Assembly: GCF_900143285.1 (NCBI RefSeq)
Contig: NZ_FRDN01000004.1
Location: 561,878 to 625,877 of the forward strand
DNA length: 64,000 nt
Origin: Desulfitobacterium chlororespirans DSM 11544
GTDB taxonomy: Bacteria > Bacillota > Desulfitobacteriia > Desulfitobacteriales > Desulfitobacteriaceae
Reading direction: 5' to 3'
Shown here: positions 43,036-52,799 of the stretch, one piece after another
Layout of the letters: every line of letters starts with the position of its first letter
How positions within the stretch are numbered: the stretch's first letter is position 1
The notes under the pieces: generated by a model
Database searches by the model: none
What the model was told of the DNA's origin: nothing
What the model saw: the letters and a program-made list of their open reading frames with translations, nothing else
Translations under genes and position numbers: made by a program

Positions 43036-45240
43036 TCAAGCTTTCGTGATTTGCACTAAATTTGTATTATAGGTGGAGATTCCGTCTAAATCGCCAATCG
43101 CATCGGGAGCTAAACTATTGATCGTGTTGCCATCCGTATACTTATTCCAATAGCTCTTGAAGCTCACCGCCACGCCTGCTTTAACTGCACTATTGCTGAC
43201 CTTCGCTTTCAGCTTGACCTGCCCCCTGTCATTTTGAATCAGACAATAATCACCATCTTTAATTCCCCTGTCTTCGGCGTCCTTGGCATTGACCGTGACA
43301 AAAGGCTCACCCAGATTTTCCTGGATATAGGGGACATTATGCCATTGTGAGCTCAGCAATTGGGGTGAAGCCGGGGTCAAGAGATTAATGGGATATTTTG
43401 AAAATAAGGCCGGAGAACCGTCCTGACTCTCCTCTTCCGGCAGATACTCCGCCACCGGATGCAATCCTGCTTTGGTGATATTCTCAGAGTAAAATTCGAT
43501 TTTCCCCGAGGGCGTCTTAAATTTGCGATCACTGAAAACATTCCCGAAATCCACCTTAATCCAGTGATTTTTCCTCAGATTCTCATAGGTAATGTCTTTA
43601 AAGATGGGCTTGTCCAGAATCCCCTTCTTAATGATATCGGTGGATGTTTCATTGAAGCATTCATCAGTGAACCCCATGTGTTTGGCCAGCTCATTAAACA
43701 TCTGCACATTGGATTTGGATTCTCCCATGGGCTCCAGCCCTTGTTCGCTGTAGCGGACATACCAACCGAGGTAATCGGCAATAACGTCCTCAAATTCAAT
43801 AAAATGAGCAGCGGGAAGGATAATATCGGCATAGTCCGCCGTATCCGTCATAAATACTTCGTGAACCACTGTGAATAAATCTTCTCTCGCCAATCCTTTC
43901 TTGATCAAGTTCACATTGGGAGCCGAAGGAATCGGATTGCCGCCGAAGCAGATCAATACTTTCACCGGATTCTCCTTCGTGGTGGGAAGCTCTCCGGCAA
44001 TCGCCTTGCCTAATTCATTCATATTAATGGTCCGCATCTTGCGGGGGGCTAAGTCCGGACGTTTCGTGTAACTGTTGTCAAAAGGATAATGATTGTAGTT
44101 AACATAGCTGAATCCCCCACCCTCGACACCGACAACTCCCATCAGGGCAGGAAGAAACGAAATGGCTCTGACCATCCCCCCGCCATGGGTCCGCCTTTCA
44201 AAACCAAAGCCCATTCTAATGATCGAGGGCTTAGCCTGGGTATACATCTTCACAAATTCCCTTATTCCCTCTTCGGTAACTTCACATAGTTGAGCCACCT
44301 TGCTGGGCGGATAGTTCTGGACTTGTTTTTTAAGTTCCTCGAAACCCATCGTATAGTTTTCCACAAAGTCCTTGTCATAAAGGTTCTCATTGATGATGAT
44401 ATGCTGGACACCCAGAGCAAAGGCGGCATCGGTTCCCGGTTTAAGCTGAATAAATAAATCCGCTTGGGAGGCCAGGGGATGGCGATGGGGATTAACCACA
44501 ATGAGTTTGGCCCCATTATCCCGCGCTTGTTGAATGAATTTCACGGAATGGACATTGGTGTAGGATTCATTGGTTCCCCAGGTAACATAGCACTTTGTTT
44601 TAGCAAAGGTTTCCGGATCGATGGATGAGAAATCGCCATAAGTGTAGGGCAGCGCCGCCTTGCCACCGGTATTGCATACCGTTCTGGTGATATTGGTCGC
44701 TCCGATCTTATTGAAAAACCGCCAGGGAACACCATGCTGATGAACAAACCCGATGGTCCCCGAAAAATTATAGGGCATGATCGATTCTGAACCATATTGG
44801 TCGATGGCTTCCTTAAGTTTTTGGACGATCGTAGCATAGGCTTCATTCCAGGTAATCTTTTCCCATTTTCCTTCCCCTTTTTTACCGGCACGCTTCAGGG
44901 GATGCAAAATACGATCAGGATGATAAAGCACATTGATGTGGGTTTGCCCCTTGACACAAGGTGTCCCTGCGGTTATGGGATTCTTAGGGTCGCCGACAAT
45001 CCTGACGATCCGCCCATCAACCTTCTCCCCAATCAAAGAACAGGTATCATAGCAGTTGCGGGGACAGGTATGGGTGGTCAAGGTTTTTTCTCCGGTCTGA
45101 ACACCGATTACACTCTTGCTGCCCGAATTTTTGTCCGTACATGCAGTCAGGCCAAATAACCCCATACTTAGACCCAAAGCTGTTGAACCCTTTAAGAAAC
45201 TGCGGCGGCTAAACCCTTGGCTATCCTTTGCATCCGTCAT
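43036..45240 (-). CDS. Tat-exported molybdopterin oxidoreductase (DMSO-reductase family)
   Basis: A 734-residue catalytic subunit with Tat signal SRRSFLKG and a TAC lipobox-like site. The N-terminal cluster motif is CPRNCYDTC with a fourth Cys in GTPCVKG. By alignment from memory, YGDFSS matches GDYST of DMSO reductases, which would make Ser the molybdenum ligand; this needs a real alignment. C-terminal dinucleotide-binding motif NDRGQVKLKAKV is present. GGAGG precedes the ATG. Head gene of an operon with FeS, TorD, two NrfD, NosR-like and microprotein genes. The likely job is reduction of an S- or N-oxide type acceptor on the outer face. Confidence 0.92.
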   Translation of the reverse strand: MTDAKDSQGFSRRSFLKGSTALGLSMGLFGLTACTDKNSGSKSVIGVQTGEKTLTTHTCPRNCYDTCSLIGEKVDGRIVRIVGDPKNPITAGTPCVKGQTHINVLYHPDRILHPLKRAGKKGEGKWEKITWNEAYATIVQKLKEAIDQYGSESIMPYNFSGTIGFVHQHGVPWRFFNKIGATNITRTVCNTGGKAALPYTYGDFSSIDPETFAKTKCYVTWGTNESYTNVHSVKFIQQARDNGAKLIVVNPHRHPLASQADLFIQLKPGTDAAFALGVQHIIINENLYDKDFVENYTMGFEELKKQVQNYPPSKVAQLCEVTEEGIREFVKMYTQAKPSIIRMGFGFERRTHGGGMVRAISFLPALMGVVGVEGGGFSYVNYNHYPFDNSYTKRPDLAPRKMRTINMNELGKAIAGELPTTKENPVKVLICFGGNPIPSAPNVNLIKKGLAREDLFTVVHEVFMTDTADYADIILPAAHFIEFEDVIADYLGWYVRYSEQGLEPMGESKSNVQMFNELAKHMGFTDECFNETSTDIIKKGILDKPIFKDITYENLRKNHWIKVDFGNVFSDRKFKTPSGKIEFYSENITKAGLHPVAEYLPEEESQDGSPALFSKYPINLLTPASPQLLSSQWHNVPYIQENLGEPFVTVNAKDAEDRGIKDGDYCLIQNDRGQVKLKAKVSNSAVKAGVAVSFKSYWNKYTDGNTINSLAPDAIGDLDGISTYNTNLVQITKA

Positions 45241-45287
45241 TTAAGTACCTCCTTTTTAACAAAACAACTTTGAACTTTATTCGACTC

Positions 45288-45309
45288 ATTAATTCGTTAA
45301 TTTCTTAAC
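45288..45309. promoter_or_regulatory. Overlapping 14-bp inverted repeats before the molybdoenzyme operon
   Basis: ATTAA-TTCG-TTAAT (45288-45301) and GTTAA-TTTC-TTAAC (45296-45309) are both perfect, share a half-site, and lie 48-70 bp before the start at 45240. The 5-4-5 spacing is that of FNR/CprK-type sites, although the arms are reversed relative to the CprK dehalobox. Candidate anaerobic regulator site. Confidence 0.4.
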
Positions 45310-45400
45310 AATGGCCTATGTCATTAACTCCAAATATCGGGGGGATTCGTTGTGAAAATACACATTATCCCTTTCTCCATGTTTTGAGTTAGCATAGATT

Positions 45401-45438
45401 GCGGCATATAGAGAAACCATTACTCCCCTATATGCCGC
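45401..45438 (-). terminator. Hairpin after the second molybdoenzyme operon
   Basis: GCGGCATATAG (45401-45411) and CTATATGCCGC (45428-45438) form a perfect 11-bp stem just past the TorD stop at 45453. No T-run follows, so it may be an RNA-stability or weak terminator structure. Confidence 0.5.
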
Positions 45439-45452
45439 GTTAGTTCAGATGC

Positions 45453-46142
45453 CTATACTAAAATGCCGGCTAAGTCCTCGCCCTGAGTCAAAAACTCCTG
45501 CAAGAGTTCACGATCCCAGAGGAGAATTCCCCAAATCAGTTCGATCAATCCCCCATAGTAGCCTACACTGCCATTTTGTTTCGCATCCTTGCAAAGCCCG
45601 GGAATCCAGGAAAGCAAGTGCTCATCTATAAAGGAGGCCTGCCGGCCAATTCTCGTCTTTTGCTCCTTCCATTCCTGTACATCCTGCACATTCTCACTCA
45701 TAAGAGCTAAGGCAAGCAATTCAATCCCAATATGATCTTCAGGCTGGTGATTTTTCTCTACCATTTCCAAGCCGTTGTCCGCAAGGATTTTTCTGACTTC
45801 ATACGTTGTTCTTGAAAACAGCAGCTGCCCTTCCGTCCGATACACGGACTCCCACGGCGGGGCTTTAGGCCGGCCAGGCCCCAAAAAGAGGATGGTGTAT
45901 TCCACCATAACTTCTTGCCGGGCTTCATTTGGCGCCATAATCTTAAGACCTTCCGTACACTTTCTTAGTTGCCCCAATCCGGACTCCATCTGCCGATTAG
46001 CCGGCTCTAAAGGGAAACTTTCCCATACCTTTCCCTCAAAGGTCTTCGTCGTTGATGCTGAGAGGGGCTCCAACAGGCAATTGCCCAGAAACTTATACAG
46101 CTCGGTTCGCAACTTCCAAACTTCAGGCCAGGTATACATCAT
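45453..46142 (-). CDS. TorD family molybdoenzyme chaperone
   Basis: About 229 residues with EYTILFLGPGRPKAPPWESVY and EDHIGIELLALALM, the two signature helices. ATG at 46142 follows GGAGGAGGG by 6 nt; a TTG at 46148 is less likely. Last gene of the four-gene operon with the catalytic subunit at 48050, which it should help mature and hold for Tat export. Confidence 0.9.
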   Translation of the reverse strand: MMYTWPEVWKLRTELYKFLGNCLLEPLSASTTKTFEGKVWESFPLEPANRQMESGLGQLRKCTEGLKIMAPNEARQEVMVEYTILFLGPGRPKAPPWESVYRTEGQLLFSRTTYEVRKILADNGLEMVEKNHQPEDHIGIELLALALMSENVQDVQEWKEQKTRIGRQASFIDEHLLSWIPGLCKDAKQNGSVGYYGGLIELIWGILLWDRELLQEFLTQGEDLAGILV

Positions 46143-46192
46143 GACCAACCCTCCTCCTTTCTGACCATTTTCTCTTCCTTCCCTTCAACAGG

Positions 46193-47398
46193 TTATTTGT
46201 TCTCCGCTGCTTGTCCTGGCTTCACCATCGGTATGAAGTCGGTGCTTCCTGAAAGGAACCGGTTGCTGAGGTAGGTGAAGAGCAAGGCACCCATGGACAG
46301 CATGCCGATGATGATGGCTAATTCAACCCAGGTTGGCGCATAACTGCCCTGAAGGGACCACATATCCCCCATAGTTTCAGTAAATTTCCCATAGGTAACA
46401 CCGGGAGCCCCTTGAACATTAGGATGGATAAACGAGGAAAACAGCAGCCAGACGCGTTTGCAAAATACTCCTAAAATCACGATTACCGAAGCAAACATAA
46501 CATAATTCGTATTCTCTCTGTTCTTCTTAAATACCAGAATCATAAAGGGCAGGATAAAGCCAAGAATGATTTCCCCCCAGAAAAACGGAGCAGCTAACCC
46601 GCTGGTCATTTCCCTTAATACCACCATGGCCGACTCTTCTCCCGGATAAAGCATCGTCAGAACTTCCGAGAAGACGAAAAAAGCATCAACGACCACACAG
46701 GTAACGAGGAGGCCGGCTAACGTCCCAATCAGTTTTTTCTCAACTTCAAACATTTTTAACCTGTTCAAGGCCAACAAGGCGATAATCAATAACGCCAGTC
46801 CGGAATCCAAGGCCGAGGCAACGAATAGAGGTGCCATCAGAGCACTGTGCCAGCCTGCACGGGCTATCTGCAAACCAAAAATCCAAGCTGTGACGGAGTG
46901 GACCAGCACTGCCGTCGGCAGGGCGATTCTGGAAATAATCTTTAACTTCCTTTCATCGGGCTCCGATCGGCTCATGAAATAGAGGTAGACCAGATTCAGC
47001 GCCAGGTACAAGGTGATGACCACAACATCCCACATCAAAGGAGAACGGAATTGAGGATGCAGGATTAAATTGTAAATCCGCCATGGGCTGCCAAGATCCA
47101 CAATAATAAACGCTCCGGCGATAATAATACAGACCGTAGAAAGAATGACCGCCGGTTTCGCTACAACTTTAAAGGACGGAATATTGAATACCGTTGCCGA
47201 AGAAGACACAATCAGACCCCCGGCGGAAAGACCCACAAAGAGCATGAACATGGCGATATAGGATCCCCAGGAAACAACATTATTCATTCCTGTTACCCCA
47301 AGTCCATTGGCCAGCTGGAAAGCCCAAGCTCCTAACCCCATAAGGGTTAACAGCCCCAAGACAACCATTCCGATAGTTAGGTTTCCCTTTTTATCCAT
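46193..47398 (-). CDS. NrfD/HybB-type membrane subunit
   Basis: About 401 residues with ten membrane helices. W-G-S-Y-I-A-M-F-M-L-F-V-G-L-S-A-G-G, LHPQFRSPLMWDV and APLFVASALDSGLALL are conserved NrfD positions. It is longer than the tandem NrfD pair and nearer the HybB/TtrC type. ATG 47398 follows AAGGAAGG by about 8 nt. It should transfer electrons from menaquinol to the adjacent FeS subunit. Confidence 0.9.
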   Translation of the reverse strand: MDKKGNLTIGMVVLGLLTLMGLGAWAFQLANGLGVTGMNNVVSWGSYIAMFMLFVGLSAGGLIVSSSATVFNIPSFKVVAKPAVILSTVCIIIAGAFIIVDLGSPWRIYNLILHPQFRSPLMWDVVVITLYLALNLVYLYFMSRSEPDERKLKIISRIALPTAVLVHSVTAWIFGLQIARAGWHSALMAPLFVASALDSGLALLIIALLALNRLKMFEVEKKLIGTLAGLLVTCVVVDAFFVFSEVLTMLYPGEESAMVVLREMTSGLAAPFFWGEIILGFILPFMILVFKKNRENTNYVMFASVIVILGVFCKRVWLLFSSFIHPNVQGAPGVTYGKFTETMGDMWSLQGSYAPTWVELAIIIGMLSMGALLFTYLSNRFLSGSTDFIPMVKPGQAAENK

Positions 47399-47415
47399 CA
47401 CATTACACCTTCCTT

Positions 47416-48036
47416 CTAGCCCAAATAATATACTTGCGGCTTCGTCCCTTTTTCCGATAAAAGTTGCTGTCCATTCCTCTCCCGAATCAAACGGGAAACT
47501 TCACTTTCCGGATCATTCAAATCACCGAATTTCCGAGCTCTGGTCGGGCAACACTTTACGCACATGGGTTCTAATCCTGTGTCGGTACGTTCCTTGCACA
47601 TTGAGCATTTTTCCATGACACCTACTTTACGAATCGGCACGTCTTTATCCCCATAATTAAAGCCAGGGTCACGCACCGGTTCCTCCCAGTTAAATACCCG
47701 GGCATTATAGGGGCAGGCAGCCATGCAGAAGCGGCAGCCAATGCATCTGTCGTAATTAATCACTACCCTGCCCAGCTCATCTTTGTAAGTAGCACCTACC
47801 GGACAAACCTTAACACACGCTGCATTTTCGCAATGCTGGCAGGCAATCGGGAGGAAGCTCTTTTGCAAATTTGGGTATACTCCTGCGCTGGTATCATACT
47901 CTTCCCCGCCTTCTGTGAGCACACGGTTCCATAACATACCCATGGGGACATTATTCTGCATCTTGCACGCGTTTGCACATGTTGTGCATCCCGTGCAGCG
48001 TTTTGAATCAATCACCATGCCTAATTTTTTTGCCAT
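47416..48036 (-). CDS. Ferredoxin-type subunit with four [4Fe-4S] clusters
   Basis: A 206-residue protein with Cys groups CTGCTTCANAC, CQHCENAACVKVCP, CIGCRFCMAACP and CSMCKERT...CVKCCP. No signal. Its insert before the third group and longer C-terminus place it with TtrB/PhsB/NrfC-like subunits. It lies 13 bp after the catalytic gene and links it to the NrfD subunit. Confidence 0.95.
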   Translation of the reverse strand: MAKKLGMVIDSKRCTGCTTCANACKMQNNVPMGMLWNRVLTEGGEEYDTSAGVYPNLQKSFLPIACQHCENAACVKVCPVGATYKDELGRVVINYDRCIGCRFCMAACPYNARVFNWEEPVRDPGFNYGDKDVPIRKVGVMEKCSMCKERTDTGLEPMCVKCCPTRARKFGDLNDPESEVSRLIRERNGQQLLSEKGTKPQVYYLG

Positions 48037-48049
48037 CTTTCTTCACCCC

Positions 48050-50419
48050 CTAAGCTTTCTTCACTTCAACCAAAGTATCATAAAACGGAAAGATCGGTCC
48101 GTATTTTCGCTTAAATCCACGGGGATTAAAGGCATCATTGATTACATTATTCATATCTCCTTCAGGCATATCTTTAGACCACCAGCCTTCTTCCATCCTG
48201 ACTGCCCCTGGCCGCAGATCATCCATAATCTTGCAGCGGGCTTTCAATTTACCCCGGTCATTGAACACCTCAACGAGGTCTCCATTTGCCAATCCCCTGC
48301 TCTTGGCGTCAAAGGGGTTGAGTTCCAGCCTTGGCTCAGGGCAAAACTGCCTAATCCAGGAAACTCTCATGAACTGGGAATGAACATGGAACCGGGAACG
48401 ATACTGAGCAAATTGCAGCGGATACTTTTGCCTTAACTCAGAGTTCATTTCCGCAGGTTCTTCATAGGCCGGTAAAGCTTGGTCGAATTCGATCATTTTT
48501 TCATTGTAAATCTCCAGTTTAGTAGATGGCGTCTTATATATCTGATCCTTGGAAGCTATATAAGGTTCTGTCGGGCAATTCAAACGCATAATGAAATGAT
48601 TTGCTTTAAGCGTTTCGATCGTGATTCCTTCCAGGAAAGGATGGGGAGAACTCAGCTGGGCTCTTATATAATCTTCCGGAGTTTTGGGCATGTATTCTGC
48701 AAATCCTAATCTGGCAGCCAATAACTGTTCGATCTCAAAATCGCTCTTGCTTGCAAAGAGGGGTTCGATTACTTTTTCGGAAAGAAGAGCATGATTTCTG
48801 TTCAATTGGAAGCGAGTGATCTCATAGTTACTCTCAAAACAGCTGCCGATAGGCAGTACAATATCGGAGTAAGCTACGCTGAGATTGTCCCATACATCGA
48901 CCGTAACTATAAATTCTAATTGTTCTTTGAACCATTTTTCGGCTTGATGGAAATTAGGAAAATGCTGCTGGAAGCTGTTCCCAAGGTTGAGAACGGCTTT
49001 TACAGAATTCGGACGAGAACGCATGAGGGCAGTAGGCATTTCCATTACACCGGTCTTGAACTGAGGCGGCAACGGCCATGGGGCAAGCGGTGTAACATAT
49101 GCCCAGCTGATTCTATGGAATAGGCAATTGCCCACACCGCCGCCTGTTCGCCCGAAATTACCGGTCAGGGCCCCGAGGATAGCTCCGGCATGCCCGAAAA
49201 TATCACTATTGGAAATCTTCTCTGCGCCGCCAAAGCCCCAGGCCAGACGTGCCGGACCGCCTGTAGCATATTGCCGGGTTAAGTCTATGATGGTCTGTTC
49301 CGGTATTTCTGTAGTCTCAGCAGCCCAGGCCGGTGTGTATTGCCTTGTTTGTTCCTTTAATGCAGAGAATACAGTCTTGATCTGCATCCCGCCGACAGTG
49401 AATTCTCCTTCCAATTTAGGTTGAATTCCAGCGGCGTTATAAGGCTGCAGCGAATCGCTAACCTCATCCCACACCATGAACGGATTCTGATCAGGCCCGT
49501 CGGCAGAGTCGTTTTGCCTTAGCAATTTTTGATTATCCGCTCTGATTAAGAACGGCGCAGACGTATTCTTCTGCAGGAAGTCGGCTTGATACCAGCCATT
49601 GGCAAGGATAAGGTTAATCATACCCAGAAGCAGAGCCGGATCGGAACCAGGCTTGATCGGAATCCATTGATCGGCTTTTGACGCTGTAGTACTGTAATTG
49701 GGGTCTATGACAATAAGTTTGGCGCCTGCTTCCTTCGCTTCAAAAACGAATTGGGAATCAGTTACCGTCGTTTCAAAAATATTGACGCCTATCATAATGA
49801 TCGTCTTGGAATTGACCAGGTCTGTAATCTCATGATGAGAATAACCAAAAGGTGCTGTGCCTGTTACTTCCTCATATCCACTGGCTATTCCGGTATCAAT
49901 CGAAGTTTCGAGGGCAATTGGCATTCCTAACAAGGATGATAAAAGCGGCATTGCATATTCCTGATTTGCCGAAATCATTTTCAAAATGGATTTGCCTCCA
50001 TATTGGCTGTGCAATTCTTTAAATTTGTCGGCAACCGTTGTAATAGCCTCATCCCAGGAGATGGGAACAAATCTGCCTTCCCCCCTTTCCCCTACTCTTT
50101 TCAAAGGAGTTTGGAGACGGTCAGGGCTATACACCCGCTGCAGTTCGCTCAGCCCACGTGTACAGAGCACGGAATACCGGTGATCCGGCCAATCATTCGG
50201 TTCAATCTTTACCAGCTTGCCGTCCCGCACTGTGCATTTATACGCACATCGGCCACCACAGCCCGGAGGGTGGTACGTATAGGCTATCCTTTCTTCAGAA
50301 TCGCTTGCCGCAGTGGCGGGGCGCAGCCATCTGTCGGCAAAGAGCAAGCTGCCGGACAATCCCAGTGCTGCTGTTCCAACTGCACCGCCCTTAATGAAGT
50401 TACGTCTCGAAATGTTCAT
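48050..50419 (-). CDS. Tat-exported molybdopterin oxidoreductase, second operon
   Basis: A 789-residue catalytic subunit with Tat signal SRRNFIKG. The cluster motif is CGGRCAYKC with a fourth Cys in VLCTRG. Where a metal ligand is expected the sequence reads TSIDTGIASGYEEVTG, without an obvious Ser or Cys, so the ligand cannot be named; the substrate group differs from the enzyme at 43036. NDRGKLKARCKI is the C-terminal cofactor motif. It heads the catalytic-FeS-NrfD-TorD operon and is divergent from the cytoplasmic enzyme at 50729. Sulfur-oxyanion or arsenic-type acceptors are possibilities only. Confidence 0.92.
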   Translation of the reverse strand: MNISRRNFIKGGAVGTAALGLSGSLLFADRWLRPATAASDSEERIAYTYHPPGCGGRCAYKCTVRDGKLVKIEPNDWPDHRYSVLCTRGLSELQRVYSPDRLQTPLKRVGERGEGRFVPISWDEAITTVADKFKELHSQYGGKSILKMISANQEYAMPLLSSLLGMPIALETSIDTGIASGYEEVTGTAPFGYSHHEITDLVNSKTIIMIGVNIFETTVTDSQFVFEAKEAGAKLIVIDPNYSTTASKADQWIPIKPGSDPALLLGMINLILANGWYQADFLQKNTSAPFLIRADNQKLLRQNDSADGPDQNPFMVWDEVSDSLQPYNAAGIQPKLEGEFTVGGMQIKTVFSALKEQTRQYTPAWAAETTEIPEQTIIDLTRQYATGGPARLAWGFGGAEKISNSDIFGHAGAILGALTGNFGRTGGGVGNCLFHRISWAYVTPLAPWPLPPQFKTGVMEMPTALMRSRPNSVKAVLNLGNSFQQHFPNFHQAEKWFKEQLEFIVTVDVWDNLSVAYSDIVLPIGSCFESNYEITRFQLNRNHALLSEKVIEPLFASKSDFEIEQLLAARLGFAEYMPKTPEDYIRAQLSSPHPFLEGITIETLKANHFIMRLNCPTEPYIASKDQIYKTPSTKLEIYNEKMIEFDQALPAYEEPAEMNSELRQKYPLQFAQYRSRFHVHSQFMRVSWIRQFCPEPRLELNPFDAKSRGLANGDLVEVFNDRGKLKARCKIMDDLRPGAVRMEEGWWSKDMPEGDMNNVINDAFNPRGFKRKYGPIFPFYDTLVEVKKA

Positions 50420-50611
50420 ATGATTTTCCTTTCTTTTCGGTATTAAGTATTAAAACTTTCGCTAAAGCTATTTCGTTTTTATACTTTCTTTCTCTTCTGT
50501 AGGAAAATCCATGAATTGCCTCTTTTATTTGTAAAAAGCACAGTAGCTCCCTCGTTAATTCTCCCCTCGTTACAACCTGTGTGGAAATTGATATTTTAAA
50601 GGTATCCGCAT

Positions 50612-50625
50612 TGTGATAAATCACA
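50612..50625. promoter_or_regulatory. CRP/FNR-like palindrome between divergent molybdoenzyme units
   Basis: TGTGAT-AA-ATCACA is perfectly symmetrical, 14 bp long with half-sites spaced as in FNR/CprK sites (5-4-5). It sits midway in the 310-bp divergent gap, about 105 bp before the plus-strand start and 195 bp before the minus-strand start. A partial third half-site ATCACA follows at 50629. No other gene is seen in the gap. Confidence 0.6.
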
Positions 50626-50728
50626 TTATCACATTCTTGGCTTCTGAAAGGGTGAATTCGCCAGCAAATTCTGATAGAATGAGGTGAATTTTCAATATCT
50701 TCCCCAAATAAATGGAGGTATCAATAAG

Positions 50729-52795
50729 ATGGCTCAGACCTACTGCAATGTCTGCACTGCTGATTGTCCCGCCTCATGCCGCCTCCTGACCGATGTCGCC
50801 GACAGTCGGATTATCAACATAAAAGGTGATCCCCGGGATCCCTATACCCGGGGGAAAATCTGTGCCAAAGGCTATGCACTGAAAGAGCTTGTCTATTCTC
50901 CCGACCGGGTTCTTTATCCCCTTAAGCAGCAAGGAAAAGGGAGTGGAAATTGGCAGAGGATTTCCTGGGAACAGGCTTTCCTGGAAATTGGCAACAAACT
51001 GGTTGGAATAGCGCAAGACTATGGCAGCTTATTGCCGGTCAGTATGAATAAATTCTTGGGAACTACCGGCCTTTTAAGCCAGAGTGTAGAAGGTTTTTTC
51101 AGCTCCTTGGGGCCGATCACCGCCCTTATGGGCAATCCCTGTGTATCTGCCGGGACCGACGCTTTTATTCTGAATTATGGTGCTCTAAAAAAACCCCTTC
51201 CTGAAGATATGCAGAACTCCCGGCTCATTCTCATTTGGGGGGGGAATCCGGCCTGGACGGCCATCCACCAGATGCGTTATATTTTTGAAGCTCAGGACCA
51301 AGGAGCCATCGTTGTTGTGATCGATCCCATCTTCACCTCTACAGCTGCCCGCAGCGATATTTATTATCAGATACGCCCGGGAGCAGATGGCGATCTGGCT
51401 TTGGGGCTGGCCAAGATCTTAGTTGAGGAAAATCTGATCGACCATGGGTTTTTAAATAACTTCACCTTCGGCTGGCCTGAATACCGTGATTATTTGGAAA
51501 CCGTCGATCTCAATCAGGTTTCATCTTCTACGGGTATTCCCCTCACCGAACTGTACGAGCTGGCACGTTTGTATGGTACCATCAAACCTGCTACGATCAG
51601 GTTGGGGCCTGGCATTCAACGGGGTCCCTCCGGCGGACAAAACGCCAGAATAATTGACTGCCTGGCCGCCTTAACCGGCAACATCGGTATTTCCGGCGGC
51701 AATGTGCATTATACTTCCTATGAACAGTTACTCCATGCCGGTAAGTACGGTCAGCTTCGTTTGCCTTATGGAGCAAGGCAGCGTTTATCTGAAAGTAAAA
51801 CTGACAATCGAATTCTGGGGACCGATTGGTATACTCATCTGGATACCCTTGATCCTCCTTTAAAATTCCTGTGGGTTGCCGGGCGAAACCCGGTGGCCCA
51901 AGACCCCGACTCGGCACAAATTATCCAGGCCATGAAAACTATTGATACTGTGGTTGTCGCTGAGCAAACTCTCTCTGCCACCGCCCGGATGGCTGATTAT
52001 GTGCTGCCTGTTTCTTCTCCTTTTGAATTTGAAGATGTGGTTATTTCATTTTGGCATTATGGTGCGGCGATTAACCAGCAAGCCATTCCCCCTTTAGGAG
52101 AAAGCAAGTCGGATTTTGCAATAATGCAGGGGCTGGCCTCCGTGCTTGATCAGCTCAAGCCGGGTTTAAGCTCTTTTCCCTTGCACGGAGATGCCCGGAC
52201 ATGGCTGACCCAGGAATTTACTTCACTCAATGATTTTCTGGGCATCACTGACTACCGCGAACTGGCCCATCACCCCGCCCGGGTAAACCTGCCTGCTGTC
52301 CCCTGGCAGGATCGTCAATTTCCTACGGCCTCCGGGCTCTATGAATTTTTCTCCTTTACAGCCGCCTGCCATCAAACGCCTCCCTTGCCCATTCCTGTTG
52401 ACCAGCCTGTCTCATCACGTTCCTATCCTTTGCGCTTAATGGTTTCCCGCTCTCCTATCACTATGAACTCTCAGTTTTACTCTATCGATCTATTGCGTCG
52501 CTTAGAAAACCTCCCTTTACTCCTCATTCATCCTGATACCGGCCGGCAAAAGAACCTGGCCGAAGGGGATCTGGCGAAAGTCTATAATGAAATGGGTGAA
52601 CTGGAATTGCCCGTTTCCTTCTCCCTCAGCCTCCCACCTGATATCGTGCTCACTTATATGGGGATGGAAGATATCCATAACAAACTAATCAATACCCTGC
52701 TTCGTTTTGAAAGTACCGATCTGGGAAAAATCTTCTCAGGAAGCCCTGGTATTGCTTATAACAATTGTTTTGTCAATTTGGTCAAGATGGGGTAG
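50729..52795 (+). CDS. Cytoplasmic molybdopterin oxidoreductase
   Basis: About 688 residues without Tat or Sec signal. The start at ATG 50729 (MAQTYCNVCTADC) follows GGAGGT by 9 nt. Cluster Cys are CNVCTADCPASC with the last in GKICAKGY. The ligand area reads NPCVSAGTDAFILNYG, where Cys could coordinate molybdenum or tungsten, but this is not certain. WGGNPAWT and ESKSDFAIMQGLA are family positions. The next gene encodes its FeS partner, and no membrane anchor follows, so it is probably a soluble two-subunit enzyme using a cytoplasmic donor or acceptor. Substrate unknown. Confidence 0.9.
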   Translation: MAQTYCNVCTADCPASCRLLTDVADSRIINIKGDPRDPYTRGKICAKGYALKELVYSPDRVLYPLKQQGKGSGNWQRISWEQAFLEIGNKLVGIAQDYGSLLPVSMNKFLGTTGLLSQSVEGFFSSLGPITALMGNPCVSAGTDAFILNYGALKKPLPEDMQNSRLILIWGGNPAWTAIHQMRYIFEAQDQGAIVVVIDPIFTSTAARSDIYYQIRPGADGDLALGLAKILVEENLIDHGFLNNFTFGWPEYRDYLETVDLNQVSSSTGIPLTELYELARLYGTIKPATIRLGPGIQRGPSGGQNARIIDCLAALTGNIGISGGNVHYTSYEQLLHAGKYGQLRLPYGARQRLSESKTDNRILGTDWYTHLDTLDPPLKFLWVAGRNPVAQDPDSAQIIQAMKTIDTVVVAEQTLSATARMADYVLPVSSPFEFEDVVISFWHYGAAINQQAIPPLGESKSDFAIMQGLASVLDQLKPGLSSFPLHGDARTWLTQEFTSLNDFLGITDYRELAHHPARVNLPAVPWQDRQFPTASGLYEFFSFTAACHQTPPLPIPVDQPVSSRSYPLRLMVSRSPITMNSQFYSIDLLRRLENLPLLLIHPDTGRQKNLAEGDLAKVYNEMGELELPVSFSLSLPPDIVLTYMGMEDIHNKLINTLLRFESTDLGKIFSGSPGIAYNNCFVNLVKMG

Positions 52796-52799
52796 CGAA

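Noticed and set aside
45288-45309. CprK dehalobox (TTAAT-N4-ATTAA)
   Set aside because: The inverted repeats here have arms in the opposite order (ATTAA-N4-TTAAT), so a true dehalobox is not claimed; no reductive dehalogenase gene is present in the window.
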